Positions 16,892 to 24,959 of a DNA stretch of 43,516 nucleotides are shown piece by piece. The stretch comes from Pseudomonas sp. BGI-2. Lineage in GTDB: Bacteria > Pseudomonadota > Gammaproteobacteria > Pseudomonadales > Pseudomonadaceae. The notes under the pieces were generated by a model. That model did no database searches, had not been told where the DNA came from, and saw nothing but the letters and a program-made list of their open reading frames with translations. Location of the stretch: positions 1 through 43,516 of the forward strand of contig NZ_SISB01000052.1 of NCBI RefSeq assembly GCF_004310295.1, in the 5' to 3' direction. The position numbers and the translations under genes were made by a program. The first letter of the stretch is position 1; each line of letters starts with the position of its first letter.

Positions 16892-17428
16892 TTACTCTGC
16901 GGTATGTGCGTCGGTGGCGCAGGCGGGTTTGCCAGCAGCGTATTTAAGACTGGGGTCGACCAGCGCGTCGAAGCGTTTCAATGCTTCGGAGCCGATCAAG
17001 AGCGGGTATTGGAAGGCACTTCGGTCAGTTAGGTTCACTTCGATGCTGCGTAAAGCCGAACCCATGCAGATATCCAGCTCGATCACCGGACGGGCGGTGT
17101 ACTTCTTGCCTTCATCCGGGTCGTAGTCGCCGGCACGACGCTTGATCTTGCTGACGCGGGCCAGTGGCCGTTCGATGGGGTGCGAATGCGCGGTGTCGAT
17201 GGCCAGATAGAAGCGCACCCAGGACTCGCCATTGCGTTTGAAGCGTTTGATGTCGCGGGCACTCAAGGACGCGGTTTTCGCCCCGGTGTCGAGTTTGGCG
17301 GCGACTTCCAGGTCGATGCCGTCCAGGGAAGCGTACTCGTTGAGGCCGTACACGGTCTTTTCCCCCGCCGCGGCGAAACCGGGCAGGCAAAGAAGGTAAA
17401 GGAATGTGGGGAAGGGCTTGAGTCTCAT
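16892..17428 (-). CDS. Secreted retropepsin-like protease (RimB / 'ATP-dependent Zn protease' family)
   Basis: This 178-residue exported protein has a signal peptide (residues 1-21, MRLKPFPTFLYLLCLPGFAA, cleavage probably after AAA) and a compact domain with LDTGAKTASLSA at 46-57. The DTGA motif is the catalytic aspartate signature of retropepsin-like aspartyl proteases; the family name 'ATP-dependent zinc protease' is historical. Homologues are found with RimK-type ligases. The ATG at 17428 is chosen because it gives a clean signal peptide; an upstream in-frame start at 17506 would add 26 residues and bury it. It is the first gene of the three-gene operon, and its product would act in the periplasm. 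Confidence 0.85.
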   Translation of the reverse strand: MRLKPFPTFLYLLCLPGFAAAGEKTVYGLNEYASLDGIDLEVAAKLDTGAKTASLSARDIKRFKRNGESWVRFYLAIDTAHSHPIERPLARVSKIKRRAGDYDPDEGKKYTARPVIELDICMGSALRSIEVNLTDRSAFQYPLLIGSEALKRFDALVDPSLKYAAGKPACATDAHTAE

Positions 17429-17552
17429 AAATCCTGGTGCGCAGCGGTCCGTACTTCGATTCAAGGCCCTGGCATCGCTGCACAAGCTCCCTCGTATGCC
17501 TATCAACTATTTATGACAAGCAGTGCAGATGTCACAAACAAATGCGGGCGGC

Positions 17553-17589
17553 ATTCTAGCACGGTGGGTTTATGGCGCCAGCGCTGGCG
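17553..17589 (-). promoter_or_regulatory. Candidate promoter/operator of the protease-7TM-ligase operon
   Basis: On the minus strand an extended -10 element TGCTAGAAT covers 17553-17561. About where a -35 would lie is the perfect 14-bp palindrome CGCCAGCGCTGGCG (17576-17589), with no good -35 hexamer. That combination suggests a regulator-bound promoter. No binding protein is known to me. Confidence 0.4.
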
Positions 17590-17611
17590 GGGGGCTATAA
17601 GCCTTTGAGTC

Positions 17612-17718
17612 CGTAGGAGCGAAGCTTGCTCGCGAAGAACGATAGCGCGTTCAGCCTGAATCACTGCGTTGTCCGTTTTCGCGGGCAAGTCGGATCGCCG
17701 CACCGCTCGCTCCTACAG
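17612..17718. repeat. REP pair, asymmetric
   Basis: The left arm is a good REP (GTAGGAGCGAAGCTTGCTCG). The right arm is diverged (TTTTCGCGGGCAAGTCGG ... GCTCGCTCCTACAG). It lies between the divergent protease and prp operons, an uncommon place for REPs, which favour 3' ends. Confidence 0.75.
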
Positions 17719-17738
17719 TCGTATGTGGTTATTAGACG

Positions 17739-17823
17739 ATTGTCGACACTCTCTATTTATTCTTTGACTGTTGCGCCTGCTTTCGCTAGTTTTTGCGGCA
17801 TTGGCTTTCAAGGTGTCGACAAT
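17739..17823 (+). promoter_or_regulatory. prpR promoter flanked by paired TGTCGACA operators
   Basis: Site 1, ATTGTCGACAC, is at 17739-17749. Site 2, GTGTCGACAAT, is at 17813-17823 and is its exact reverse complement. Each contains the palindrome TGTCGACA; their centres are 74 bp apart and site 2 abuts the prpR start codon. Between them lie a candidate -35 TTGACT (17764-17769) and, 17 bp on, a weak -10 TAGTTT (17787-17792). The layout fits autoregulation by the GntR-type PrpR, possibly through a DNA loop. Confidence 0.6.
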
Positions 17824-18546
17824 ATGCTGGATCAACTCGATCCCCCGGTGGTTACGCAAGACGATTCGGAGACGCTGTCCGAAAACGTCTTCCGCCGCAT
17901 TCAGGCGGCCATCGTCAAGGGCGAGATCGCCCCAGGCAGCAAGATCTCCGAGCCGGAGCTGGCGCGCACCTATGGCATCAGCCGCGGGCCGCTGCGCGAG
18001 GCGATACACCGTCTGGAAGGCCAGCGCCTGCTGGTTCGTGTACCGCACGTCGGGGCGCGGGTGGTTTCGCTGAGCCATGCCGAGCTGCTGGAGCTCTACG
18101 AGATTCGCGAATCCCTCGAAGGCATGGCCTGCCGTCTGGCGGCCGAGCGCATGACCGTCGAAGAAATCGATGAGCTGCGCCGGGTCCTCGAAACCCACGA
18201 GCGCGATGAGGCGTTCCAGGCGGGCAGAGGCTATTACCAGCAGGAAGGCGATTTCGACTTCCACTACCGAATTATCCAGGGCAGCGGCAACCGCACCCTG
18301 ACGCAGATGCTTTGCGGCGAGCTTTATCAACTGGTGCGCATGTACCGCATCCAGTTTTCCACCACGCCCAATCGTCCGCACCAGGCCTTTGCCGAGCACC
18401 ACCGAATTCTCGACGCCATCGCCGACCGTGACGGTGAGCTAGCCGAGTTGTTGATGCGCCGCCACATCGGCGCCTCCAAACGCAATATCGCCCGTCACTA
18501 CCAGGACGGCGCTAACCCGACAGCCACTGAACGAGGTGAGTCATGA
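17824..18546 (+). CDS. prpR: GntR-family regulator of the 2-methylcitrate operon (PrpR)
   Basis: This 240-residue FadR/FCD-type GntR regulator has a winged HTH over about 15-80 (ENVFRRIQAAIVKGEIAPGS, ELARTYGISRGPLREAIHRL, VRVPHVGARVV) and an all-helical FCD effector domain beginning ELLELYEIRESLEGMACRLA. The usual metal/ligand residues are present (DFHYRII, AEHHRIL, RRHIGASKRN). The ATG at 17824 is chosen because upstream codons run through a REP and because the operator abuts this start. The gene overlaps prpB by 4 nt (ATGA), so it is the first gene of the operon. By family and position it probably represses the pathway until 2-methylcitrate or propionyl-CoA accumulates; the ligand is inferred. 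Confidence 0.92.
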   Translation: MLDQLDPPVVTQDDSETLSENVFRRIQAAIVKGEIAPGSKISEPELARTYGISRGPLREAIHRLEGQRLLVRVPHVGARVVSLSHAELLELYEIRESLEGMACRLAAERMTVEEIDELRRVLETHERDEAFQAGRGYYQQEGDFDFHYRIIQGSGNRTLTQMLCGELYQLVRMYRIQFSTTPNRPHQAFAEHHRILDAIADRDGELAELLMRRHIGASKRNIARHYQDGANPTATERGES

Positions 18547-19433
18547 GTTCCAACAAGAGCACTCCAGGCCAGCGTTTCCGCGATGCGGTCGCCAGCGAAC
18601 ATCCGCTGCAAGTGGTCGGCGCGATCAACGCCAACCACGCGCTGCTGGCCAAGCGCGCCGGTTTCAAGGCTATTTACCTGTCGGGTGGCGGGGTGGCTGC
18701 CGGCTCCCTCGGCGTGCCGGACCTGGGCATTACCGGCCTGGATGACGTGCTGACCGACGTTCGTCGCATTACCGACGTGTGCGACCTGCCGCTGCTGGTG
18801 GACGTGGACACCGGTTTCGGCTCCTCGGCGTTCAACGTCGCGCGCACCGTCAAGTCGATGATCAAGTTCGGCGCGGCGGCGATTCACATCGAAGACCAGG
18901 TCGGCGCCAAGCGCTGCGGTCACCGTCCTAATAAAGAGATCGTGTCCCTGCAGGAAATGGTCGACCGGATCAAGGCTGCCGTCGATGCGCGCACCGATGA
19001 CAGCTTCGTGATCATGGCCCGCACCGACGCCCTCGCGGTGGAAGGTCTAGAATCTGCACTGGATCGCGCCGCGGCGTGCATCGAGGCTGGCGCCGACATG
19101 ATCTTCCCGGAAGCCATCACTGAACTGGACATGTACAAGCTGTTCGCCAGTCGCGTGAAGGCGCCAATCCTGGCCAACATCACCGAATTCGGCGCGACGC
19201 CGCTGTACACCACCGAGCAACTCGCCGCTGCCGACGTGTCGCTGGTGCTATACCCATTGTCCGCGTTCCGCGCGATGAACAAGGCGGCGGAAAACGTCTA
19301 CACCGCGATCCGTCGCGATGGCACCCAGCAGAACGTTATCGACACCATGCAAACCCGTATGGAGCTTTACGATCGCATCGACTACCACACCTTCGAGCAG
19401 AAGCTCGATGCGTTGTTCGCCGCGAAGAAGTAA
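18543..19433 (+). CDS. prpB: 2-Methylisocitrate lyase PrpB
   Basis: This 296-residue member of the isocitrate-lyase/PEP-mutase superfamily cleaves 2-methylisocitrate to pyruvate and succinate, the last step of the methylcitrate cycle. Visible motifs are the Mg-binding LLVDVDTGFGSS near 85 and the catalytic-loop cysteine in AKRCGHRPNKEIV at about 122-134. It follows prpR with a 4-nt overlap, which couples their translation. About 140 bp containing a REP pair separate it from prpC. Confidence 0.97.
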   Translation: MSSNKSTPGQRFRDAVASEHPLQVVGAINANHALLAKRAGFKAIYLSGGGVAAGSLGVPDLGITGLDDVLTDVRRITDVCDLPLLVDVDTGFGSSAFNVARTVKSMIKFGAAAIHIEDQVGAKRCGHRPNKEIVSLQEMVDRIKAAVDARTDDSFVIMARTDALAVEGLESALDRAAACIEAGADMIFPEAITELDMYKLFASRVKAPILANITEFGATPLYTTEQLAAADVSLVLYPLSAFRAMNKAAENVYTAIRRDGTQQNVIDTMQTRMELYDRIDYHTFEQKLDALFAAKK

Positions 19434-19443
19434 TGAAAGCCCC

Positions 19444-19535
19444 TGTAGGAGCGAAGCTTGCTCGCGAAAGCGGTGTATCAGACGACATTAATATTGAATG
19501 GCAGTCCGTCTTCGCGAGCAAGCTTCGCTCCTACA
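19444..19535. repeat. REP pair (BIME) inside prp operon, prpB-prpC junction
   Basis: The arms TGTAGGAGCGAAGCTTGCTC... and ...GAGCAAGCTTCGCTCCTACA are perfect inverted copies. The 42-bp interior (AGCGGTGTATCAGACGAC...) is nearly the exact reverse complement of the interior of the unit at 20744, so this 92-bp unit and that one are about 96% identical inverted copies flanking prpC. Confidence 0.9.
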
Positions 19536-19572
19536 AGTTTCCCTAACAAATTCAAGAAAACTGGAGACAGCA

Positions 19573-20700
19573 ATGGCCGAAGCAAAAGTACTCAGTGGCG
19601 CCGGGCTCCGTGGCCAGGTTGCCGGGCAAACCGCTCTGTCCACCGTGGGCCAGTCGGGCGCCGGCCTGACCTATCGCGGCTACGACGTCCGCGAACTGGC
19701 GGCTGACGCGCAATTCGAAGAAGTGGCTTACCTGCTGCTTTACGGCGAACTGCCGACCAAAACACAGCTCGCCGCTTACGTGAGCAAATTGAGCAAGTTG
19801 CGCGACCTGCCGCTAGCGCTGAAAGAAGTGCTGGAGCGCATCCCCGCCGACGCCCACCCGATGGACGTGATGCGCACCGGTTGCTCGTTCCTGGGCAACA
19901 TCGAACCGGAGAAAGACTTCTCCGAACAACACGACGTGACTGACCGCCTGCTGGCCGCGTTCCCGGCGATCATGTGTTACTGGTATCGCTTCAGCCACGA
20001 CGGCAAACGCATCAGCTGCGTGAGCGACGAGCAATCCATCGGCGGTCACTTCCTGCACTTGCTGCACGACAAGAAGCCGAGCGAGTTGCACGTCAAAGTG
20101 ATGAACGTTTCGCTGATTCTCTACGCGGAACATGAGTTCAACGCCTCGACCTTCACCGCACGGGTATGCGCCTCGACCCTGTCGGACATGTATTCCTGCG
20201 TCACGGCGGCTATCGGTTCGCTGCGCGGTCCGCTGCACGGCGGCGCCAACGAAGCGGCGATGGAAATGATCGAGCGCTTCAGCTCGCCGGAAGAGGCGAT
20301 CAAAGGCACCCTCGGCATGCTTGAGCGCAAGGACAAGATCATGGGCTTCGGCCACGCGATCTATAAGGACAACGATCCGCGCAACGAGGTGATCAAGGGC
20401 TGGTCGAAAAAACTCGCTGACGAGGTGGGCGACACGGTGTTGTTCCCGGTCTCCGAAGCCATCGACAAGACCATGTGGGAGCAGAAAAAACTGTTTCCGA
20501 ACGCCGACTTCTACCATGCGTCGACGTACCACTTCATGGGCATTCCGACCAAGTTGTTCACACCGATTTTCGTCTGCTCGCGCCTGACCGGCTGGGCGGC
20601 GCACGTGTTCGAACAACGTGCCAACAACCGCATCATCCGCCCGAGCGCCGAGTACGTCGGCGTCGAACAGCGCAAGTTCGTGCCAATCGAACAACGCTGA
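19573..20700 (+). CDS. prpC: 2-Methylcitrate synthase PrpC
   Basis: This 375-residue citrate-synthase-family enzyme condenses propionyl-CoA with oxaloacetate to 2-methylcitrate. The catalytic segments are GPLHGGANEAAMEM (His), GFGHAIYKDNDPRN (His) and the C-terminal FYHASTYHFMGIPTKLFTPI region bearing the catalytic Asp neighbourhood and CoA contacts. The short form without an N-terminal extension is the 2-methylcitrate/type I citrate synthase type. The ATG at 19573 has CTGGAGA about 6 nt upstream; the longer frame from 19498 starts inside the REP and is rejected. It is flanked on both sides by inverted copies of the same REP unit. Confidence 0.95.
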   Translation: MAEAKVLSGAGLRGQVAGQTALSTVGQSGAGLTYRGYDVRELAADAQFEEVAYLLLYGELPTKTQLAAYVSKLSKLRDLPLALKEVLERIPADAHPMDVMRTGCSFLGNIEPEKDFSEQHDVTDRLLAAFPAIMCYWYRFSHDGKRISCVSDEQSIGGHFLHLLHDKKPSELHVKVMNVSLILYAEHEFNASTFTARVCASTLSDMYSCVTAAIGSLRGPLHGGANEAAMEMIERFSSPEEAIKGTLGMLERKDKIMGFGHAIYKDNDPRNEVIKGWSKKLADEVGDTVLFPVSEAIDKTMWEQKKLFPNADFYHASTYHFMGIPTKLFTPIFVCSRLTGWAAHVFEQRANNRIIRPSAEYVGVEQRKFVPIEQR

Positions 20701-20743
20701 ATGGTGTGGGCTGACGCTGGCAACTGAAGGAACCGAAAGCCCT

Positions 20744-20835
20744 TGTAGGAGCGAAGCTTGCTCGCGAAGACGGACTGACATTCAAGATTGATGTCGACTG
20801 ATACACCGCTTTCGCGAGCAAGCTTCGCTCCTACA
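20744..20835. repeat. REP pair (BIME) inside prp operon, prpC-acnD junction
   Basis: It has the same arms as the unit at 19444 but an inverted interior (GACGGACTGACATTCAAG...CTGATACACCGCT). Reading one on the opposite strand, the two differ at about four positions over 92 bp. Confidence 0.9.
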
Positions 20836-20903
20836 GGGGACGGTTTCAATTCAGGACTGTGCCAGGCCCCACCTTTTGTAACCACCGTGACCGAGTCCTG
20901 ACG

Positions 20904-23498
20904 ATGAACACTGAATTCCGCAAACCGCTGCCCGGCAGCCATCTGGATTATTTCGACGTCCGCGCGGCTGTCGAGGCCATCCAGCCTGGCGCCTACGACA
21001 CTCTGCCGTACACCTCCCGCGTGCTGGCGGAAAACCTGGTGCGTCGCTGCGACCCGGCCACGCTCACCGAATCCCTGAAGCAACTCATCGAGCGCAAACG
21101 CGACCTCGACTTCCCGTGGTTCCCGGCCCGTGTGGTGTGCCACGACATTCTCGGCCAGACCGCGCTGGTCGATCTCGCCGGCCTGCGTGACGCCATCGCC
21201 CTGCAAGGTGGCGATCCGGCGCAAGTGAACCCGGTGGTGCCGACGCAATTGATCGTCGACCACTCCCTGGCCGTCGAGCGCGGTGGTTTCGACCCGGAGG
21301 CGTTCGAGAAGAACCGCGCCATCGAAGACCGTCGCAACGAAGACCGTTTCCACTTCATCAACTGGACCAAAAAAGCGTTCAAGAATGTTGATGTAATTCC
21401 ACCGGGCAACGGGATCATGCACCAGATCAACCTGGAGAAAATGTCTCCGGTGATCCAGGTGCGCGACGGCGTGGCGTTTCCCGACACCTGCGTCGGCACC
21501 GACAGCCACACCCCGCACGTCGATGCGTTGGGCGTGATTGCCATCGGCGTCGGTGGTCTGGAAGCGGAAAGCGTGATGCTCGGCCGCGCATCGTGGATGC
21601 GTCTGCCGGAAAGCGTCGGCGTTGAACTGACCGGCAAGCTGCAACCGGGCATCACCGCCACCGACATGGTGCTGGCGCTGACCGAGTTCCTGCGCAAGCA
21701 AAAAGTGGTCGGCGCATGGCTGGAATTCTTCGGTGAGGGCGCCGCCGCGCTGACCCTCGGCGACCGCGCAACCATCTCCAACATGGCCCCGGAATACGGC
21801 GCCACGGCGGCGATGTTCTACATCGATCAGCAAACCATCGACTACCTCAAACTCACTGGCCGCGAAGATGAGCAAGTGCAGCTGGTCGAGAACTACGCCA
21901 AGACCACAGGCCTGTGGGCTGACAGCTTGAAGAACGCGCAATACGAGCGTGGGTTGACCTTCAACCTGTCCTCGGTGGTGCGCAACATGGCCGGCCCGAG
22001 CAACCCGCACGCTCGCGTCGCGACCTCGGACCTCGCTGCCCAAGGCATCTCCGGCCAGTGGACCGAAGTGCCCGGCCAGATGCCGGACGGCGCGGTGATC
22101 ATCGCCGCCATCACCAGCTGCACCAACACCAGTAACCCGCGCAACGTGATCGCCGCCGGCCTGCTGGCGCGCAATGCCAACAAGCTCGGGCTGACCCGTA
22201 AACCCTGGGTGAAATCTTCCCTGGCGCCAGGTTCGAAAACTGTCGCGCTGTACCTCGACGAAGCCGGCCTCACCAGCGAACTGGAGCAACTCGGTTTCGG
22301 CATCGTCGCTTTTGCCTGCACCACCTGCAACGGCATGTCCGGCGCGCTGGACCCGGTGATCCAGCAAGAGATCATCGATCGCGACCTGTACGCCACGGCG
22401 GTATTGTCCGGCAACCGTAACTTTGACGGCCGGATTCACCCGTACGCCAAGAACGCGTTCCTGGCTTCGCCGCCGTTGGTGGTGGCTTACGCCATCGCCG
22501 GGACCATCCGTTTCGACATCGAAAAAGATGTGCTGGGCGTGGTCGACGGCAAGGAAATCCGCCTGAAAGACATCTGGCCAAGCGACGAAGAAATCGACGC
22601 GGTGGTGAAAGCCTCGGTCAAACCGGAGCAGTTCCGTCAGGTCTATATTCCGATGTTCGCCATCCACGAAGACACCGGCCCGAAAGTGACGCCGTTGTAC
22701 GACTGGCGCGAGATGAGCACTTACATCCGCCGTCCGCCGTACTGGGAAGGCGCGTTGGCGGGCGCTCGTCCGCTCAAGGGCATGCGCCCGCTGGCGGTGC
22801 TGCCGGACAACATCACCACTGATCACCTGTCGCCGTCGAACGCCATCATGCTGGACAGCGCCGCCGGCGAATACTTGGCGAAAATGGGCTTGCCGGAAGA
22901 GGACTTCAACTCTTACGCGACTCATAGGGGCGACCATTTGACGGCGCAGCGCGCAACCTTCGCCAACCCGAAACTGTTCAACGAAATGGTTCAGGAAAAC
23001 GGCAAGGTCAAACAGGGTTCTTTGGCTCGCGTCGAGCCGGAAGGCCAGGTTATGCGCATGTGGGAAGCCATCGAAACCTACATGGAGCGCAAGCAGCCGC
23101 TGATCATCATTGCCGGCGCCGACTACGGTCAGGGTTCGTCCCGCGACTGGGCGGCCAAAGGCGTGCGTCTGGCGGGTGTGGAAGCGATTGCCGCCGAAGG
23201 TTTCGAGCGCATTCACCGCACCAACCTGGTGGGCATGGGTGTGTTGCCGCTGGAGTTCAAACCGGGCACCGACCGTCACACCTTGGCCATCGACGGCAGC
23301 GAAACCTACGATGTGATCGGTGAGCGCACACCGCGCGCCGACCTGACACTGGTGATCAACCGCAAGAACGGCGAGCGCGTTGAAGTGCCGGTGACTTGCC
23401 GCCTCGACACCGCCGAAGAAGTGTCGATCTACGAGGCGGGTGGCGTGTTGCAGCGCTTCGCGCAGGACTTCCTCGAAGAGTCGGCGGTCGCCGTCTAA
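20904..23498 (+). CDS. acnD: Fe/S-dependent 2-methylcitrate dehydratase AcnD
   Basis: This 864-residue aconitase-family enzyme dehydrates 2-methylcitrate to methylaconitate in the AcnD/PrpF branch of the methylcitrate cycle. The three cluster cysteines are recognisable: one in AITSCTNTSNPRNV (about 405) and two in AFACTTCNGMSG (about 471 and 474). The C-terminal swivel domain carries YGQGSSRDWAAKGVRLAGV. The ATG at 20904 gives the expected N-terminus (MNTEFRKPLPGSHLDYFD). PrpF follows after about 56 bp, as in the AcnD-PrpF gene pairs of Shewanella and Pseudomonas. Confidence 0.96.
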   Translation: MNTEFRKPLPGSHLDYFDVRAAVEAIQPGAYDTLPYTSRVLAENLVRRCDPATLTESLKQLIERKRDLDFPWFPARVVCHDILGQTALVDLAGLRDAIALQGGDPAQVNPVVPTQLIVDHSLAVERGGFDPEAFEKNRAIEDRRNEDRFHFINWTKKAFKNVDVIPPGNGIMHQINLEKMSPVIQVRDGVAFPDTCVGTDSHTPHVDALGVIAIGVGGLEAESVMLGRASWMRLPESVGVELTGKLQPGITATDMVLALTEFLRKQKVVGAWLEFFGEGAAALTLGDRATISNMAPEYGATAAMFYIDQQTIDYLKLTGREDEQVQLVENYAKTTGLWADSLKNAQYERGLTFNLSSVVRNMAGPSNPHARVATSDLAAQGISGQWTEVPGQMPDGAVIIAAITSCTNTSNPRNVIAAGLLARNANKLGLTRKPWVKSSLAPGSKTVALYLDEAGLTSELEQLGFGIVAFACTTCNGMSGALDPVIQQEIIDRDLYATAVLSGNRNFDGRIHPYAKNAFLASPPLVVAYAIAGTIRFDIEKDVLGVVDGKEIRLKDIWPSDEEIDAVVKASVKPEQFRQVYIPMFAIHEDTGPKVTPLYDWREMSTYIRRPPYWEGALAGARPLKGMRPLAVLPDNITTDHLSPSNAIMLDSAAGEYLAKMGLPEEDFNSYATHRGDHLTAQRATFANPKLFNEMVQENGKVKQGSLARVEPEGQVMRMWEAIETYMERKQPLIIIAGADYGQGSSRDWAAKGVRLAGVEAIAAEGFERIHRTNLVGMGVLPLEFKPGTDRHTLAIDGSETYDVIGERTPRADLTLVINRKNGERVEVPVTCRLDTAEEVSIYEAGGVLQRFAQDFLEESAVAV

Positions 23499-23554
23499 AA
23501 CACGCTTTGCGGGCAGGGGATTTCAAGTCCCTTGCCCGCTATGAAGGAGCACCA

Positions 23555-24745
23555 ATGGCTCACGTACCTCAAATCAAAATCCCCGCCACCTACATGCGCG
23601 GCGGCACCAGCAAAGGCGTGTTTTTCAGCCTGAAAGACTTGCCCGAAGTTGCACAGATTCCCGGTCCGGCTCGCGATGCATTACTGCTGCGCGTGATCGG
23701 CAGCCCCGACCCGTACGACAAGCAAATCGACGGCATGGGCGGCGCGACGTCCAGCACCAGCAAAACCGTGATCCTGTCGAAAAGCATCAAGGCTGATCAC
23801 GACGTCGATTACCTGTTCGGTCAGGTCTCCATCGACAAGCCTTTCGTCGACTGGAGCGGCAACTGCGGCAACCTGTCAGCCGCTGTCGGTTCGTTCGCCA
23901 TCAGCAATGGTCTGGTGGACCCCAGCCGCATTCCGCACAACGGTGTGGCCGTGGTTCGCGTGTGGCAGGCCAACATCGGCAAGACCATCATTGCCCACGT
24001 GCCGATCACCAACGGTGAAGTGCAGGAAACCGGTGATTTCGAACTCGACGGCGTGACCTTTCCCGCCGCCGAAGTGCAGGTCGAATTCATGGACCCGTCA
24101 GCGGAAGAAGAGGGCGGCGGCGGTTCGATGTTCCCCACCGGGAATCTGGTGGATGACTTGGAGGTGCCGGGTGTCGGGACCTTCAAGGCGACCATGATCA
24201 ATGCCGGCATCCCGACGATTTTCGTCAACGCCGAAGACATTGGTTACACCGGTACCGAGTTGCAGGGCGCGATCAATAGCGATCCGAAAGCGTTGGTGAT
24301 GTTCGAAACCATTCGGGCTTACGGCGCGTTGCGCATGGGCTTGATCAAGGATCTGGACGAAGCGGCCAAGCGTCAGCACACGCCGAAGGTTGCCTTCGTG
24401 GCCAAGCCTGCGGACTACGTTGCTTCGAGTGGCAAAGCGATTGCGGCGGGTGATGTCGACCTGCTGGTGCGCGCGTTGTCGATGGGTAAGTTGCATCACG
24501 CAATGATGGGCACGGCGGCGGTGGCGATCGGTACGGCGGCGGCGATTTCCGGCACGTTGGTGAATCTTGCGGCGGGCGGTATCGAACGCAATGCTGTGCG
24601 CTTTGGGCATCCGTCCGGCACCTTGCGCGTGGGTGCTGAAGCCAGCCAGGTGAACGGTGAATGGACCGTGAATAAGGCCATCATGAGCCGCAGTGCGCGG
24701 GTGTTGATGGAAGGGTTTGTTCGTGTGCCGGGTGATTCTTTCTAA
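23555..24745 (+). CDS. prpF: 2-Methylaconitate cis-trans isomerase PrpF
   Basis: This 396-residue PrpF-family protein of the diaminopimelate-epimerase fold has the signature YMRGGTSKGVFF at 12-23 and GNCGNLSAAVGSFAI at about 107-121. It isomerises the methylaconitate made by AcnD so that an ordinary aconitase can hydrate it. The ATG at 23555 follows AAGGAG closely (GAAGGAGCACCA), a strong ribosome site; the long upstream frame overlaps acnD and is rejected. A REP pair separates it from prpD. Confidence 0.96.
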   Translation: MAHVPQIKIPATYMRGGTSKGVFFSLKDLPEVAQIPGPARDALLLRVIGSPDPYDKQIDGMGGATSSTSKTVILSKSIKADHDVDYLFGQVSIDKPFVDWSGNCGNLSAAVGSFAISNGLVDPSRIPHNGVAVVRVWQANIGKTIIAHVPITNGEVQETGDFELDGVTFPAAEVQVEFMDPSAEEEGGGGSMFPTGNLVDDLEVPGVGTFKATMINAGIPTIFVNAEDIGYTGTELQGAINSDPKALVMFETIRAYGALRMGLIKDLDEAAKRQHTPKVAFVAKPADYVASSGKAIAAGDVDLLVRALSMGKLHHAMMGTAAVAIGTAAAISGTLVNLAAGGIERNAVRFGHPSGTLRVGAEASQVNGEWTVNKAIMSRSARVLMEGFVRVPGDSF

Positions 24746-24774
24746 CCCGGATCCCGAGATAAATACAAAACTCG

Positions 24775-24863
24775 GTGGGAGCGGGCTTGCTCGCGAAAGC
24801 GGTGGGTCAGTCGACGTCAATATTGGATGTCAGTCAGCCTTCGCGAGCAAGCCCGCTCCCACA
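24775..24863. repeat. REP pair (BIME) inside prp operon, prpF-prpD junction
   Basis: The arms GTGGGAGCGGGCTTGCTCGC... / ...GCGAGCAAGCCCGCTCCCAC enclose an interior starting AGCGGTGGGTCAGTCGACG, related to that of the 19444 unit. This is the third REP pair within the operon. Confidence 0.88.
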
Positions 24864-24959
24864 TTTGATCTCCATTTTCAAAATAAGAAAGTAGTAACCG
24901 ACTGAGATTTAACCTGAACCGAGGTCCCATCAACGAACCACTTCAAGAGTGAATCGAAC

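Larger units (their letters stand above)
17429..17823. other. 395-bp divergent intergenic region with REP pair and two promoters
   Basis: No gene is present: the frame entering prpR from 17626 runs through the REP and is not credible. The region holds, left to right, the protease-operon promoter (17553-17589), a REP pair (17612-17718), and the prpR promoter with its paired operators (17739-17823). Confidence 0.7.

Noticed and set aside
17626..17823. Extended start for prpR at 17626
   Set aside because: It would translate REP sequence and both operators. The ATG at 17824 fits GntR domain layout.
19444..20835. REP units as a CRISPR-like array
   Set aside because: Units are palindromic pairs scattered between genes, not regularly spaced repeats with unique spacers, and no cas genes are present.
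20511..23279. A 922-codon minus-strand frame antisense to acnD
   Set aside because: Composition is rich in His, Arg, Gln and Val as expected for reversed GC-rich codons. AcnD on the plus strand has all motifs.
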